This document shows, piece after piece, positions 31,229 through 43,267 of a stretch of DNA of 64,000 nucleotides. The DNA comes from Bretschneidera sinensis (Eukaryota > Streptophyta > Magnoliopsida > Brassicales > Akaniaceae), in the NCBI GenBank assembly GCA_023935145.1, contig CM043700.1, positions 63,506,620 to 63,570,619 of the forward strand. The letters are read 5' to 3'. The notes under the pieces were generated by a model. The model had not been told where the DNA came from. It did no database searches and was given only the letters and a program-made list of their open reading frames with translations. Position 1 is the stretch's first letter, and each line of letters opens with the position of its first letter. The position numbers were made by a program, and so were the translations under genes.

Positions 31229-34200
31229 ATGTCAACTGAATCTAAAATCCCCTCATTGGTCTCCGTAGCAATTCCGGAGGAGCAAGAACAGCAACCCGCA
31301 GCAAGAAACGAAGAATCGTCGAAGGCAACTAGCAAAAAGGCCGCTAAAAAGGAAGCGATGAAGCTAGAGAAGCAGCGGCGTCGCGAGGAATCCGCAGCAG
31401 CTGCGGCTGCCACATCGGCGCAGGAGGGAGAAGACCCGCACGCGGCGAACTACGGTGACGTGGCGCTTGCAGAGCTCCAGTCCGTGGAGGATCCGACGGC
31501 CGGGAATTGGAGCGCGGCGGTGCATGGGAGGGAGTGGAAGGAAGTAGGGTCGCTGAGAGAGGAGCTGAAGGAGGAAGAGGTGATGGTGCGAGGGAGGGTG
31601 CAGTCGACGCGCACCCTCGGGAAGAACATTGCTTTCTTGGTGGTTAGAGAGAAGGGCTTCACTGTGCAATGCGTGGCCACCAAATCTGAGGAGAACAAAA
31701 TCAGCAGCAAGATGGTCAACTTCATTAAAGGCTTGAATCGCGAGTCCATTGTTGATGTCATCGGTGTCGTCTCCATCCCCAAGGACCCCCTTAAGAGCAC
31801 CACTCAGCAGGTGGTTTCCCCTTCTCTCTCTATTCTATATTCACATATCCTCGTACTCAAATAGAATGTAATTGTGCCGATAAATGGGATTTGAGACTAT
31901 TTCAACCATTTTCAGTTGAACTAAAATTTTCCTATTGATAAGGTCATAGCTAGAGCTCATAGTTGGTAACTAGTTTTTTTTTTAATTTTTTTATTTGGGG
32001 GGGGGGGTGGTTAATGAATAAACATTAGTTACGGCGTTATAATAATTTGATGGTTCTTACCCAAACCCAAAACCCAAAGATAGGGATTTCCATAACTCCA
32101 TCAAAGGTGTTATGATGACTTATGCGACATTGATTAGATTTGAAAGCAGTTAGAATTACATGATGAACTGCTCACATGCCTGAATCCATGTTGACGACAA
32201 TAAATTTGTAAAGCACTTTGCATGGCATTGGCTAACATGATTGTGTGAACAAAATCTTGCAAACGCTACCAAATACTAACTAATGGCAACGATCTGATTT
32301 GAGTTAAAATCATTTTAATGTTTGCAGGTAGAAATTCAAGTGAGGATGCTATATTGTGTTAACAAAGCTTTGCCAACGCTACCCATAAACATTGAGGATG
32401 CCGCCCGAAGCGAAGTTGAAATTGAAAAAGCTTGGCAGGTTGATTCACTCAAGAGTCCCTCTCATCCTGTTTGTTCCCTGTTTACCTGGAAGTCAATATG
32501 GACGATTTTACTACTATAGTAATTCTTGATAATATCTATGCTTTCATTAAAAAAGTTTTATGAAAATTCAAATCGATTGTATTATTGTCATCCTTTTGGA
32601 AATTGTGTATTTATTGATCATTTTGATGGTTCAGCATGGGGAACAGCTTGTTCGTGTCAACCAGGATACACGATTGAACTACAGGATTCTTGACTTGCGA
32701 ACACCAGCCAAGCTAGCGATTTTTCGCATTCAGTCTCAAGTTGGAACTGTAAGTTCTTTGTTGGATTACTCTGATTTTGTCAATCATTTATTGTCATCCT
32801 CATTTAGACAGAATGTTTCTATTGTGATAGTTACCTTGAGGCCTTAAGGGTCTATGATTGAAAGTGAAATTCGTACTTGGAGTGGATTTCTTAAATTTTA
32901 TAAAACTCCAAAAAATTGAGTTAAAAATGGCCATCATTGATTGGTGCTATGTCTATCATGGTCAGGGGTCGTTATGGTCTTGTCGTTACCTCATATTGTG
33001 TAGCTTATGGTACCCTTTGGGACAAAGAGCAAGAAGATATTCGCTTTGTGCGTGTGCTGTTTCCATGTTTGAATGCTTTTTTCTTTTCCTTTAATTTCTT
33101 CTCTGTTTCCTTGAGTAGTAAAAAGTTGGTATTGAAACGTATGAACTACTTTTATGTTTGATACCGCGGAAAATGTACCATGGTACTTAATAAATGAGGT
33201 GACTAAGTTGTCAGCTTAAGTTTCAGTCAAACCTTTGTTACTTAGCTTAACATTCTTGTTGTTAAATGAGTATATGATTTTGCAGGTATTTAGACAATTC
33301 TTGTTATCCGAGGCTTTTATTGAAATCCACACGCCGAAATTGATTGCTGGCTCTAGTGAAGGTGGTTCTGCTGTATTTAGGCTGGACTACAAAGGACAAC
33401 CTGCATGCCTGGCCCAGTCTCCTCAACTTCACAAGCAAATGTCAATATGTGGTGATTTTGGTCGTGTCTTTGAGATAGGTCCTGTTTTCAGAGCAGAGGA
33501 CTCCTACACACACAGGCATTTATGTGAGTTCACAGGTCTTGATGTCGAAATGGAGATCAAGAAGCACTATTATGAGGTATTATTGAATTTTTGGTTGTTG
33601 GTCATCATGAGAAACCTAAAAAAATTAGCCATGCTTCGTATTTTGTTGAGAAATTTTGCTTGTTTATGCAGGTGATGGATGTCATGGATCACTTATTTGT
33701 CGAAATGTTTGACAGTTTGAATGAGAAGTGCAAGAAGGAACTTGAAGCCGTGGGGAGGCAATTTCCATTTGAACCTTTGAAGGTCATGATTCCTGTTATA
33801 CTTGGAATGCTATTATCATGAAGTAGTGATGTATTAAGCATTTGTATCTGTAAGAAGCTTAGCTATATCCCATATGCCTGCTTATTACAGATAATCAAGA
33901 TATTAAGAAATTTATAGTGTTAAGAGAATTAAAGCATATCTATTTAAGAATCTTGTCTTGTATCTGATTGTTGGCATTTAAAAAATGTGCAGTATTTGCC
34001 CAAGACGCTGCGGCTTACATTTGAAGAAGGGGTTCAAATGCTCAAGGTAGGAGATGTAACCATTTTTAAAGTTTTTCTATTTATTATGTTAGAATTTGAT
34101 TGTTAGGGAAAATAATGAAGAGCAGTTAAAATAAAAACCTTGGAAAATGAAAAAGGATTCTGTGAAGAAAAGGTTGCATGAAACGAAGGAACTGGCATAA

Positions 34201-36778
34201 TATTTTCACTAGGAGGGTATCATCTTTAGGTTTCCAGTTTTAGATTAGGGCTTTTATCTCATATCACCCTGCAGTTATTATATTTTCACTAGGAGGGTAT
34301 AATCTTTAGGTTTCCAGTTTTAGATTAGGGCTTTTATCTCATATCACCCTGCAGTTATTATGAGGTTTGTCTCAATTTTCACCTTATATTTTCAGTTGGG
34401 CCAAATTACCTCCTTGTCTTTCTATATAATATCTATAATAACATCTTCTGTCAACTACTTGACGTAAAGAGCAACGTAAAACACATGTGCAGACCCATGC
34501 ATGCATGTGTGAAGCGGACGAGTAAAGTTACTGGATATAAACAATAAAATGATTATATAACTTTTTATCCAGTTTTCTTCTTATTATTCTTAATTTAATA
34601 ATTATCAAGATGTATATTATCTTTGGAAGATTATTTGAATTAATTATAAAGAATAATGTCCATGTTTGTTACCTTTCTTAAAGCAACCACTTCTAAAAGT
34701 GGTTGTTTTAAGTGGCTTTAAGCAAGGTACCAAACACGAGTGGTTGTTTTACGTGGCTTTAAGCAAGGTACCAAACACGACCAATGAATACAAACACAAA
34801 CACATAGGGTGGAAGTTTTTGCAAGAATCATTAAAATGTGGTTTGTATTTGGCCTATGTTTCCTGGAGGGCCTTGTTTTTTGATCTTCCACATTATAGTG
34901 GGACTACACAAGGAAAAATGTTAAGGCGATGTGAAAGAGCTAATTTAAAGAAATTGTTGTATCACATTTTTTTTCCTAAACAATTTTCACATTGTTTTTA
35001 TTGTGAATTCATTGATTTTCTTTTTTCAGGATGCTGGTGTTGAAATTGATCCTTTTGGGGACCTAAATACAGAAGCAGAGAGGAAATTAGGCCAGCTTGT
35101 TCTAGCGAAGTAATACAATTTTCACTTATCTTCCATCTTGCCAGTACATATTCCTTATGGTCTTTTATTGTTAAGCTCAAACGTTGAAGTTTGAACTTGT
35201 GTATATGTTTGTACATATATAATCGTGATTTTACTTATGATTGTAGGTATGGCACCGAGTTCTTTATATTACATCGCTATCCTTTGGCAGTCAGACCATT
35301 TTATACCATGCCTTGCCATGATAATGCCCTTTACAGTAACTCGTTTGATGTCTTCATTCGAGGTAATTGATGAATTTCCCAATTGCATTATCAATACTTT
35401 TAATGTAAAAACACACAATCATCATTTCGTGTTTCCTCTTGGGCCCTAGTCTTTAATTGGTTTCTTTGCATCAATGTGCTGGTTCTGCTTACAAAGAGCA
35501 TTTTCTATTTTCATAGGTTGTGTGTTTTTTCTGTCTCCTCATGCATTGTTTTTGTGTCTGTCATTACCAGCTGGTAGTCTATGCATTTTGTGAGGGCAGG
35601 ATGTTGAGTTCCAAAGTATAATATATCTATTTGATTGATATGGATGGTAAAAATTAAAGCTGTAATTTTATTTGAAGAAGGTTTGATGTACATACTACAA
35701 AAAACATGGGTGTTGGTTGTGATGGTGCTGATATGAATATTTTTTTCATAAGCTTAAAATGGTATTAAAAATTTAGTAATATAGTTGGTTTGAAAAAGTT
35801 GCTTTAATCCCCACTTAAATCGATTCCCAAACCACCCCTATATATTATGCTCTAATTGACTAATGAGACTTGTCATGGTCTAATCTAACACAAGTGTAAG
35901 TGCATTCAATCATGTATCTCTGTGCTTGCATTTTCTTCTGTCTAATATTTATAAATTTAAGAGAATAGTTTGTTTAATTTGACTTATCAAAAAAAAAAGA
36001 ATAGTTTGTTTAATTTGTCTTGATTTAAGTATCCTAATAATGATTTATTATTTGCTTTTCTGTTTTGACCAGAATTTGTTGTTTTCTTTCTGCACTTTCA
36101 TTACTTATATGGTTTAAGTTGAACTATTCCCTTAGGAAAAAATAAAGAAACTATTTTTGTACCTTCTGCATATGGATTTTTCTTTTAATATTTATTTTTG
36201 TGGAAATTAAATAAATACATTATCATTTTTCAGATGCAAGTGAATTGTGATTATTACTTGATTGGAACTTGTGGGCTCCTTGTCCTTCAGGTGAGGAGAT
36301 TATTTCAGGAGCTCAGCGTATCCATGTTCCAGAGTTCTTGGCAGAACGAGCAGAAGAATGTGGCATTGATGTCAAGACAATATCAACATATATTGATTCT
36401 TTCAGGTAAATGATTTTTTTTTTTTTTTTTTTCACATTGGTGGCTCTGTTTCTTAAATTGATCTTGTACTAAAAAATGTGCACATTAGTCAAATTTGTCT
36501 TGTAGAGCTTTTTCTCTTGGACAAGGGAATAAAGCATACTTTTATTGATTAATTTATTCCTTGGAGAATGTTAAATCTTATTGTTATGAAATTAACCTAG
36601 TCTTTTAACTCCGTATGTCTTACTTTTTATCTTCTGGTTGGTCTTCTTCAGATATGGCGCACCACCGCATGGTGGATTTGGAGTTGGTTTGGAGCGAGTG
36701 GTGATGCTTTTCTGTGGTCTGAAAAACATTCGGCAAACATCACTTTTCCCCCGTGACCCTACAAGGATTGCACCATGA
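31229..36778 (+). CDS. Cytosolic aspartyl-tRNA synthetase, ten exons
   Basis: It charges tRNA-Asp with aspartate for cytosolic protein synthesis (class IIb synthetase). Exons: 31229-31810, 32328-32438, 32635-32748, 33286-33576, 33672-33782, 33993-34046, 35030-35109, 35247-35362, 36291-36405, 36652-36778. All introns are GT-AG and the frame is continuous for 566 residues, close to the roughly 560 of plant homologues. In order: a Lys/Glu/Ala-rich N-terminal extension (about residues 28-65), an OB-fold anticodon-binding domain ([22 protein letters not shown] in exon 1), motif 1 ([15 protein letters not shown]), the AQSPQLHKQ aspartate-binding loop, motif 2 (FRAE at 337-340, then RHLCEF), [23 protein letters not shown], and motif 3 (GVGLERV, Arg 540). 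The C-terminus [10 protein letters not shown] is typical of the eukaryotic cytosolic form. No organelle transit peptide was seen. The Arabidopsis homologue is IBI1, the target of beta-aminobutyric acid priming. Exon limits are by eye. Confidence 0.96.
34201..34360. repeat. Exact 80-bp tandem duplication in synthetase intron 6
   Basis: 34201-34280 and 34281-34360 are identical except for one base (CATC / AATC). The unit runs from TATTTTCACTAGGAGGG to CCCTGCAGTTATTA. Confidence 0.97.
34655..34780. repeat. 41-bp tandem repeat with inverted arms, intron 6
   Basis: GTGGTTGTTTTA(A/C)GTGG... repeats at 34699-34739 and 34740-34780 with one difference. The left flank GTTTGTTACCTTTCTTAAAG and ACCACTT form an inverted match with the repeat end (CTTTAAGCAAGGTACCAAAC), so the segment could fold back. 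It is possibly a small foldback element remnant. Confidence 0.75.
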
Positions 36779-37477
36779 GCATGCCTCCTGCCATGGTCTT
36801 ACGAGATTTTCAATTTCTTTTTCCTTTGTAGCAAAAAAAAAAATGAGAATAATTGTTCACGCAATTATTTTTTACTGTTTTTTTCAAATATAAATATCTA
36901 TCTTTAACTTTTACAACATAATTCTTAATGTAAAAAGTAATAGTCACTAAGAGCTTCGGCTTCTCTTCAATGGAGAGTTTCCCTAATTCCCTCGATGGTG
37001 ATCCTAGATCTATGGCACGTAATCTATTCTAATTAAATTAAGGGATGAAATTCTAATTAAGATCACTAATCAATATCAAATGGAAAATAGATTGTCAGTA
37101 CTTAAGCTAAAATAGAGATTGAATTTGGGCATCTTGATTGCCAATAGGTTGATACTTTTTAACAATTTTGAAGTATGCCCTTTCTACCCTATCGGGTGGC
37201 TAAAGGAGGGCGATGCATATGAGAAAGACTGATATGCTGACTCGATCCTTTTTTTTTGGGTCTCCAAGTGGCTGAGTGAGAATGAGGGCTTTAAATATGA
37301 GCTTCAACTTACTATGATTAGATTCAATCCCACCCACAGGGTGGGCTTTAATTTTTTATTCGTTTTTGGTGAAATTGTTAAAAGTTCTTTAATTACATGC
37401 CACGTGGCCATTAAGGAGGTTGCTACAGAATTAAAAGAGTTTGGTGGTTGGAAGGAAAAGTAAATTTGTGTCCACCA
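36779..37477. other. Synthetase 3' flank, no further gene
   Basis: It contains the presumed 3' UTR (T-rich, an A11 run at 36832-36842) and ordinary intergenic DNA. No canonical AATAAA within the first 100 bp and no second gene was seen. Confidence 0.6.
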
Positions 37478-38342
37478 GAGATGACAAACGCGGCCCGGGT
37501 TAATCAGGTTTGGCCATATTGAATCGCGGGTGGTTTTAGATCGAGTCGAATCGGATTTTGATTATTTTAATTTTGAGTTTTATTAAATCTTGGGTTATGT
37601 TAGGTTTAGATTATTTTGAGTTTGAATTAAATTGGGTCAATAAAATAAATGTTTATATTTAATTTAAAAAATATATGTTATTTGCATATAATAAAATTAA
37701 AAGAGTTACATTTGCAAATCCATAAAAATTAATTATTAATAAATTAATACTTAATTTTTTAAATAATATATTTAATTTTTTAATGCAATATGGAATGTAA
37801 TGGCTTTTAGTCCCAAAATTCACCTTAAATGACCTCAGACAACTGAACCACAAAATTATTCTCATTAGTAATATCTTATATCAGATTTTGGAGATTAAAT
37901 TTCTTATAATCACTTCATTCCATTCTATTTTTTTTAAGATAATTAAAAATAAAATTTTATTATGATTTGAATAACAATGAAAAATTTATTAGTCTTCTCG
38001 ATTTTTTGTTTGAAGTTAATGAAATTTTTTTCATATTAACAAAACATTGAACCATGCACATCAATACATATAAATCAATAATTAATTAATTATGATATAA
38101 TTTATTTTATTTAACTATTATCCCAGTTTTAGAAAGCATATTGTTTTTTTATAAATTCAAATTATTTCGGGTTCGAGTCTTTTTGAATTTCTGGGTTATT
38201 TCGGGTCTAATCAAGTTTAAATCATTTCGAATTTAAGATTACTCGAGCTAATGGAATCGAAATAAATCAAATTCAAGTCATATTATTTTAATATATTTTT
38301 AAATCGAATAAAATTTTTAAGTCAGATCAGATTTTGGCACTC
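37478..38342. mobile_element. Non-coding GGGTC-type element, copy 1
   Basis: It begins GAGATGACAAACG and ends TTTTGGCACTC, an imperfect inverted pair. The ends carry CGGGTT/GTCGAATCGG motifs and the AT-rich middle (37640-38120) aligns with copy 2 at 40720. No exact TSD was found, so boundaries are less sure. Confidence 0.6.
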
Positions 38343-39716
38343 CTAACACCTATATTCGTTGACTAATTGGAATTAGACAAAGCTTGCACCCGATTCTAGA
38401 ACATAAAGCTTGCACCCGATTTTTTGTTATATTAATAACATTTTAACTTGGGGCATCTCTTTTGTTAGGAGTACAATTTTTGTTTTGGGAGTGTACGTTT
38501 TTTATACATAAGTGATCGGAGCGTATATTTTGTTGAAGGTTTTTTAAAAATTTTAAAAATTATAAAAAAGGGTTATAAGTTTAAGGCTCAAACTCACTCC
38601 CAAGTGAATAAAAATACAAACCTTAATCATTCATAAATATTTATCACAATAATAACTACAAACTATTTAATTAATCACTTATAAATTACAACAATATAAA
38701 AATAAAAAATTATACATAATATATATATAAATATATATTATAATTATAATTATAATTTATATGCTCTAGAGAGAATAAAAATATTAAAATTTATTTAAAA
38801 TTAATTAATTTATTTAAATTATCATATTTATATTTTTAATTAATTAATTATGATTATTTTATTAAAATTTTGAAACGTCTCAACGTTTTAAAATACTTAC
38901 GTTCTAATGTCTTGAAGTTTACTTCTCACCTTACCTCATTAAAGCAAAACACTTCGTGCAACATTTTCGTCTCTTAAAATACTTGTGCTCATGAAAGCCA
39001 CTAATTGTATAATTTACATTTTATTTTCTTTTTTTAATGAATAAAGATTTTGCTAGTGGGCAGTATAGGTACAAAATGCAAATACATTGTAAGAATTCCA
39101 TACCCATCCTCATAGAAAAATCCAGAATTCTACTCTTTATAAAGATCGATCCTCATCTCATCAACAATGCAATGTCCTACAGTCTTCTGGTCTCTTCCCG
39201 ATCCTATGATATATAAATGTAGTCGAATAATTAGATAACTATTTGTACAATGTCTATTTGCTAAGAATTGAGACCAAGTTTTAACTTGTTTTTAATGATT
39301 CATTTAGCGACACAAGGCAGTTTAATTGTAAAAAAATTGTATCTTTATTTTTTTTAATAATTTAAATATTCTTAACATAATTTAAACAACGTTTGTTTTT
39401 TTAATATAATATTTAAAAAATTGACAAACCATTTTTTTTTTAACTTTTATTATGTTATGTTGAAAAAATAAATGTTATTTTCTAAATTATGTTAAGAATG
39501 TCCAAATTATTGAAGAAAGTGTTAAGAAAAATGAAAATGATTTTTTTTTTTTCACAACTAAAAAGAGCCATAAGTGTCTTCCTTGTCTAGTGCAGTGATG
39601 AGAATGACATTTCTCACTATTTGTGGATAAGAGTTCGAATCTCTCACCTCAAATATCGTTAATGATAAAAAAAAAACAACAATAAATAGTTTTGCAATTG
39701 TTCATAAACTATGAGA
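38343..39716. other. AT-rich intergenic DNA
   Basis: It is very AT-rich (TATATATAAATATATATTATAATTATAATT-like runs near 38720-38830) with short poly-A and poly-T runs. There is no coding frame, RNA gene or bounded element that I can support. Confidence 0.6.
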
Positions 39717-40015
39717 AATTTATAATCAATTATGAGAAAGTCTATTCCATTGAATTTCTTGGTTTTAGTTAAGACGCAAACCATCTACAATGTCACGTGA
39801 AAATGAGAATCTTTCAAATTAACATTTAGCGTCAAAATGGGTTATCTTCACGCATGGAAGACACCTATTAAATCCTTTATTTCTTTCATAATGATTCTTA
39901 AAAAAAAAAAATGTTTTGTTATAATCATGCATGAGTGAGATTAGTTGAGAAGTTTTGTAGTTATTTCATTAATAAAATATGTTACGTGATCATATGTCTG
40001 AACTTCCCTATTAAA
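39717..40015. repeat. Dispersed repeat, copy A (empty site for the 40720 element)
   Basis: It aligns with 40500-40719 joined to 41655-41740: TTTCATAATGATTCTT, TTTGTTATAATCATGCATGAGTGAGATTAG, TTATTTCATTAATAAAATATG. It contains a single TAATCATGCATG where the other copy holds the inserted element. Confidence 0.75.
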
Positions 40016-40499
40016 GTTCCCCATCACTAACAATCCACGTTCAAAAGCTCAAGAATATAATTTATAATTTCTAAATTAAAATTAAAAATAACTAAAATAT
40101 TTAACAACCAAATACATAAATTCAAGTTCTTCGGCTCAATCATCAATATTCAAAATTAATTGTTCTACCCAAAGTTGACATCTTAGACAAAACCTTTAAA
40201 ATGTTGCCATGTGTATATTTTAACCGACATATTTAAAAATAATAACAATAACTATGTTTTCGTTTTGATTTCGATTTGAATTTGGTTTTTACCAAAAAAA
40301 ATTGGGTTAACTATATTTTCGTTTCGATTCGGATTCAAATTTGGTTTTCAAAGTATTACGTCCACTTTGCACATATTTTCTTTTTCTTAAGGATAAATGT
40401 ACTAGAGGTCCTTAAACTCTTGCCTTATAACACTTCGGACCTTGAACTATCAATTTGGAAACAACAATTCTTAAACCATCAGAAACTTGAAATCAATTC

Positions 40500-40719
40500 T
40501 TCGAATGTCCAATTCATTAAATTTCATAGTTGTAGTTAAGAAAAAGATCATAAAGAACATCACATGAATGAGAGTCTTCTCGCATAACATTGAGCTTCAA
40601 ACAGAGTTATTTTCAAACGTGAGAGACAACCCTTAAATTCTTTATTTCGTTAATGATGAGCATCATATTAAAGGGTTAGAATTCATTAAAAAAAAATTGT
40701 TTTGAAATAATCACGCATG
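40500..40719. repeat. Dispersed repeat, copy B, left part
   Basis: This is the left half of the repeat split by the element at 40720-41642; the right half is 41643-41740. It shares CATTAAATTTC, AACATCACATGA and TTTATTTCGTTAATGATGAG with copy A. Confidence 0.7.
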
Positions 40720-41642
40720 GAGGTGACAAAAAGGTTGGGTCGGGTCAATCGGGTTCAGGTTCGAGTCATGTTGAGTCTCGGGTCGTGGGTCACTTCAGGT
40801 CGGGTTGGGTCGGGTCATTTCAATCTTGGATCGTATTGGGTCTCGGGTCATATCGGGTTGGGTTCGGGTCATTTTAAGCTCGGGTTGTATCAGTCTTAGG
40901 TCGGGTCAGATCAAGTTGAGTCAACAAAATAGATATTTATGCTTAATTAAAAAATATTTTATTTGCATATAATATGACTAAATGAGTTACATTGTCAAAT
41001 ACGTGAAAATTAATTAATAATAAATCAATACTTAATTTTTTAAATAATATATTTAATTTTTTTAATGAAATATGCAATATTATAATTCTTAATCCTAAAA
41101 TTCAGTATTAAATCATCTCAGACAACTAGTCCAAGTAACATCTTATACCAAATTTTAGAGATTAAATTCCATATAATCACTTCATTCCATTATATTTTTT
41201 TCACGACAATTAAAAATAAAATTTTATTGTCACTTGAAGAACAATACAAAATTTACTATTCTTCTCGATTATTTGAAATTAATGAGATTACTCATATTAA
41301 TAGAATGTTGATCCATGCATATCAATTAGAACACATGTAAATCAATAATTAATTAATTAATTATTTTATAATTTAATTTATTTAAAAATTAGTAAATTAA
41401 CTATTATCTTGCTTTTAGAAAGAATTTTTTTTTTATAAAAAAATATTTTTTCATGTCATTTTAGGTCAGATCGTTTCGGGTTTTTGGTCATTCAGGTTCA
41501 TGTCGGTTCGGGTTCGGAACATTTTGAATTCGAATCATTTCGGGTTTCGAGTCACTCAGGTTATGATCGGTTCAAGTTCGAGTTATTATTTTGATGTATT
41601 TTTTGAATCGAGCTTTCGAGTCAAGTCAAATGTTACTACCTC
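40720..41642. mobile_element. Non-coding GGGTCGGGTC element, copy 2
   Basis: This 923-bp element is flanked by a perfect 12-bp duplication, TAATCACGCATG, at 40708-40719 and 41643-41654. The ends GAGGTGACAAA and TTACTACCTC are inverted (GAGGT/ACCTC). The left 200 bp is dense in GGGTCGGGTC/GGGTTCGGGTC; the right 180 bp has TTCGGGTTC motifs. The middle is AT-rich and shared with 37478-38342. No protein is encoded. The class is unclear: a duplication longer than 8 bp argues against a typical hAT element and could fit a MULE-type or other element. Confidence 0.8.
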
Positions 41643-41654
41643 TAATCACGCATG

Positions 41655-43267
41655 AGTAGGATTGGTTGAGAGGTCTTACCGTGATTTATTAATAAAATAT
41701 GACAAGTGGTATCACATGTCTCAACTCCAATCATAAAATTGAATGCAATGAATTGTAATTGATTACAAATTTATGATAGTTTAAAGATCGTTGATGTCAA
41801 ATTGATAGTTCAAAGTTGAAAGTGTTAAAGACAATAGCTCAATAACTTCTTATACATAACGAGTTGGAACACCTACCCCACTCAAATCCCAAAATCCGTT
41901 TGAATTTATTTTTTTAGTACTAATGAGTTGCACTGCTAATAATTCTAATGTCCTCTCACTGTTAGTTTAGAAAATGTGAAAAGTTGCCTCTTAACTCCCA
42001 ACACTTGTACAATAAAATTTGAATTTGAAAAACTAAATGCACGGATAAATTTTGTTGTCTTTCAAATTTAACGACAATCCAAAAATAAATTATAAAAATT
42101 TTCTCTTACATTCTTTTGTTTCTTTCTCTTTTTTACATTCCTTTGGCTTCCTTTTATTAAGCTTTCTTTGCTTAAGAAGTTTGGCATGTGATTGTGCTTA
42201 AATAAAAAATGGTGGTGTAAATTTTTTATCCAAATTTCTTTTATATGAAAATATTCATACTAAAAAATATAGACCTGTTTAAAAACTATATTTATTTTAT
42301 TAGCACGCGCGTTTTCTCTATCTTTTTTTATATGCCACTTTTTTATAGACACAATTTCTTTAAAAAAAATTTACTTTACTATGAAATTTTTTATATATGT
42401 AGTGAAGAATAAAAGTGTTGGAATTCAACAACTAATAATTTAAAATGTAAAAGAAATTATTGTAATATATATTAAAAATGACAAACAATTTAAAATATTT
42501 ATTTAAAAAATGACATATTGATAGGAATAAAGTATAAAACTCCGTTCATTTGAAGTAGAATATCCGTCATCACTTCAATCACCACTTGAAATTATCAACG
42601 TTCTCAAGGATCATAATCAGGTAGGATCATACATCTGTTTCTTGGTAGCTTCATTTATTTGGTCAAGGTCAATGTCCAAACATTTTTTTCTTTTCATATT
42701 CTTTTTTTTACAAAATTTTAATCCTTTTTTAGACACAAAAGCAGAGACTATAAATGTGTTTGGATAGAAGAAAATAAAGAGAAAAGAAATGAATGAGTGC
42801 ATGCATCTCTTTCTTTTGTTTGGAAAGTTCTTTTAATAAGAAAAAAAAAAGATAAATAGTACATTTACTCTTTCGTATTTCTTTCGAATATTTATTTTTT
42901 TTAATTTCTGAAAATTGAGAGTATTTGAAAGAAGGTTGTACCTCATTTATAAATTTTTTAATTGTACTGATCGTTATACCTTTAATTTTATAATAATATT
43001 TTTTATATTAGTTAAAAACAAAATAGTAAAATGTTTTAAATCATTTTCTTTTTTTATCATTTTTAAAACATTCGGTGTATAATATATATATATATATATA
43101 TATATCTTAATTTTACCCCTTTCTTTTCTTTTTATCCCTCTACTTTCCAAAATAGGAGAACTCTAACTTATCACTTCAGTCCTTTAATGGATGATAAATA
43201 ATTATATTCAATAACCAGTCAATACATGGGCTTCCTCTAGTGATTATGATTGAAGTTTTGAACAAAT
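41655..43267. other. AT-rich intergenic DNA
   Basis: It begins with the right end of dispersed repeat copy B. After that I see only AT-rich sequence with poly-A/T runs and a (TA)n run at about 43083-43106. No gene is supported. Confidence 0.55.

Noticed and set aside
31204..31803. Minus-strand frames over synthetase exon 1
   Set aside because: GC-rich antisense shadows of the coding exon.
40276..40539. 87-codon frame
   Set aside because: It spans a boundary between AT-rich DNA and a dispersed repeat; no similarity or coding signature.
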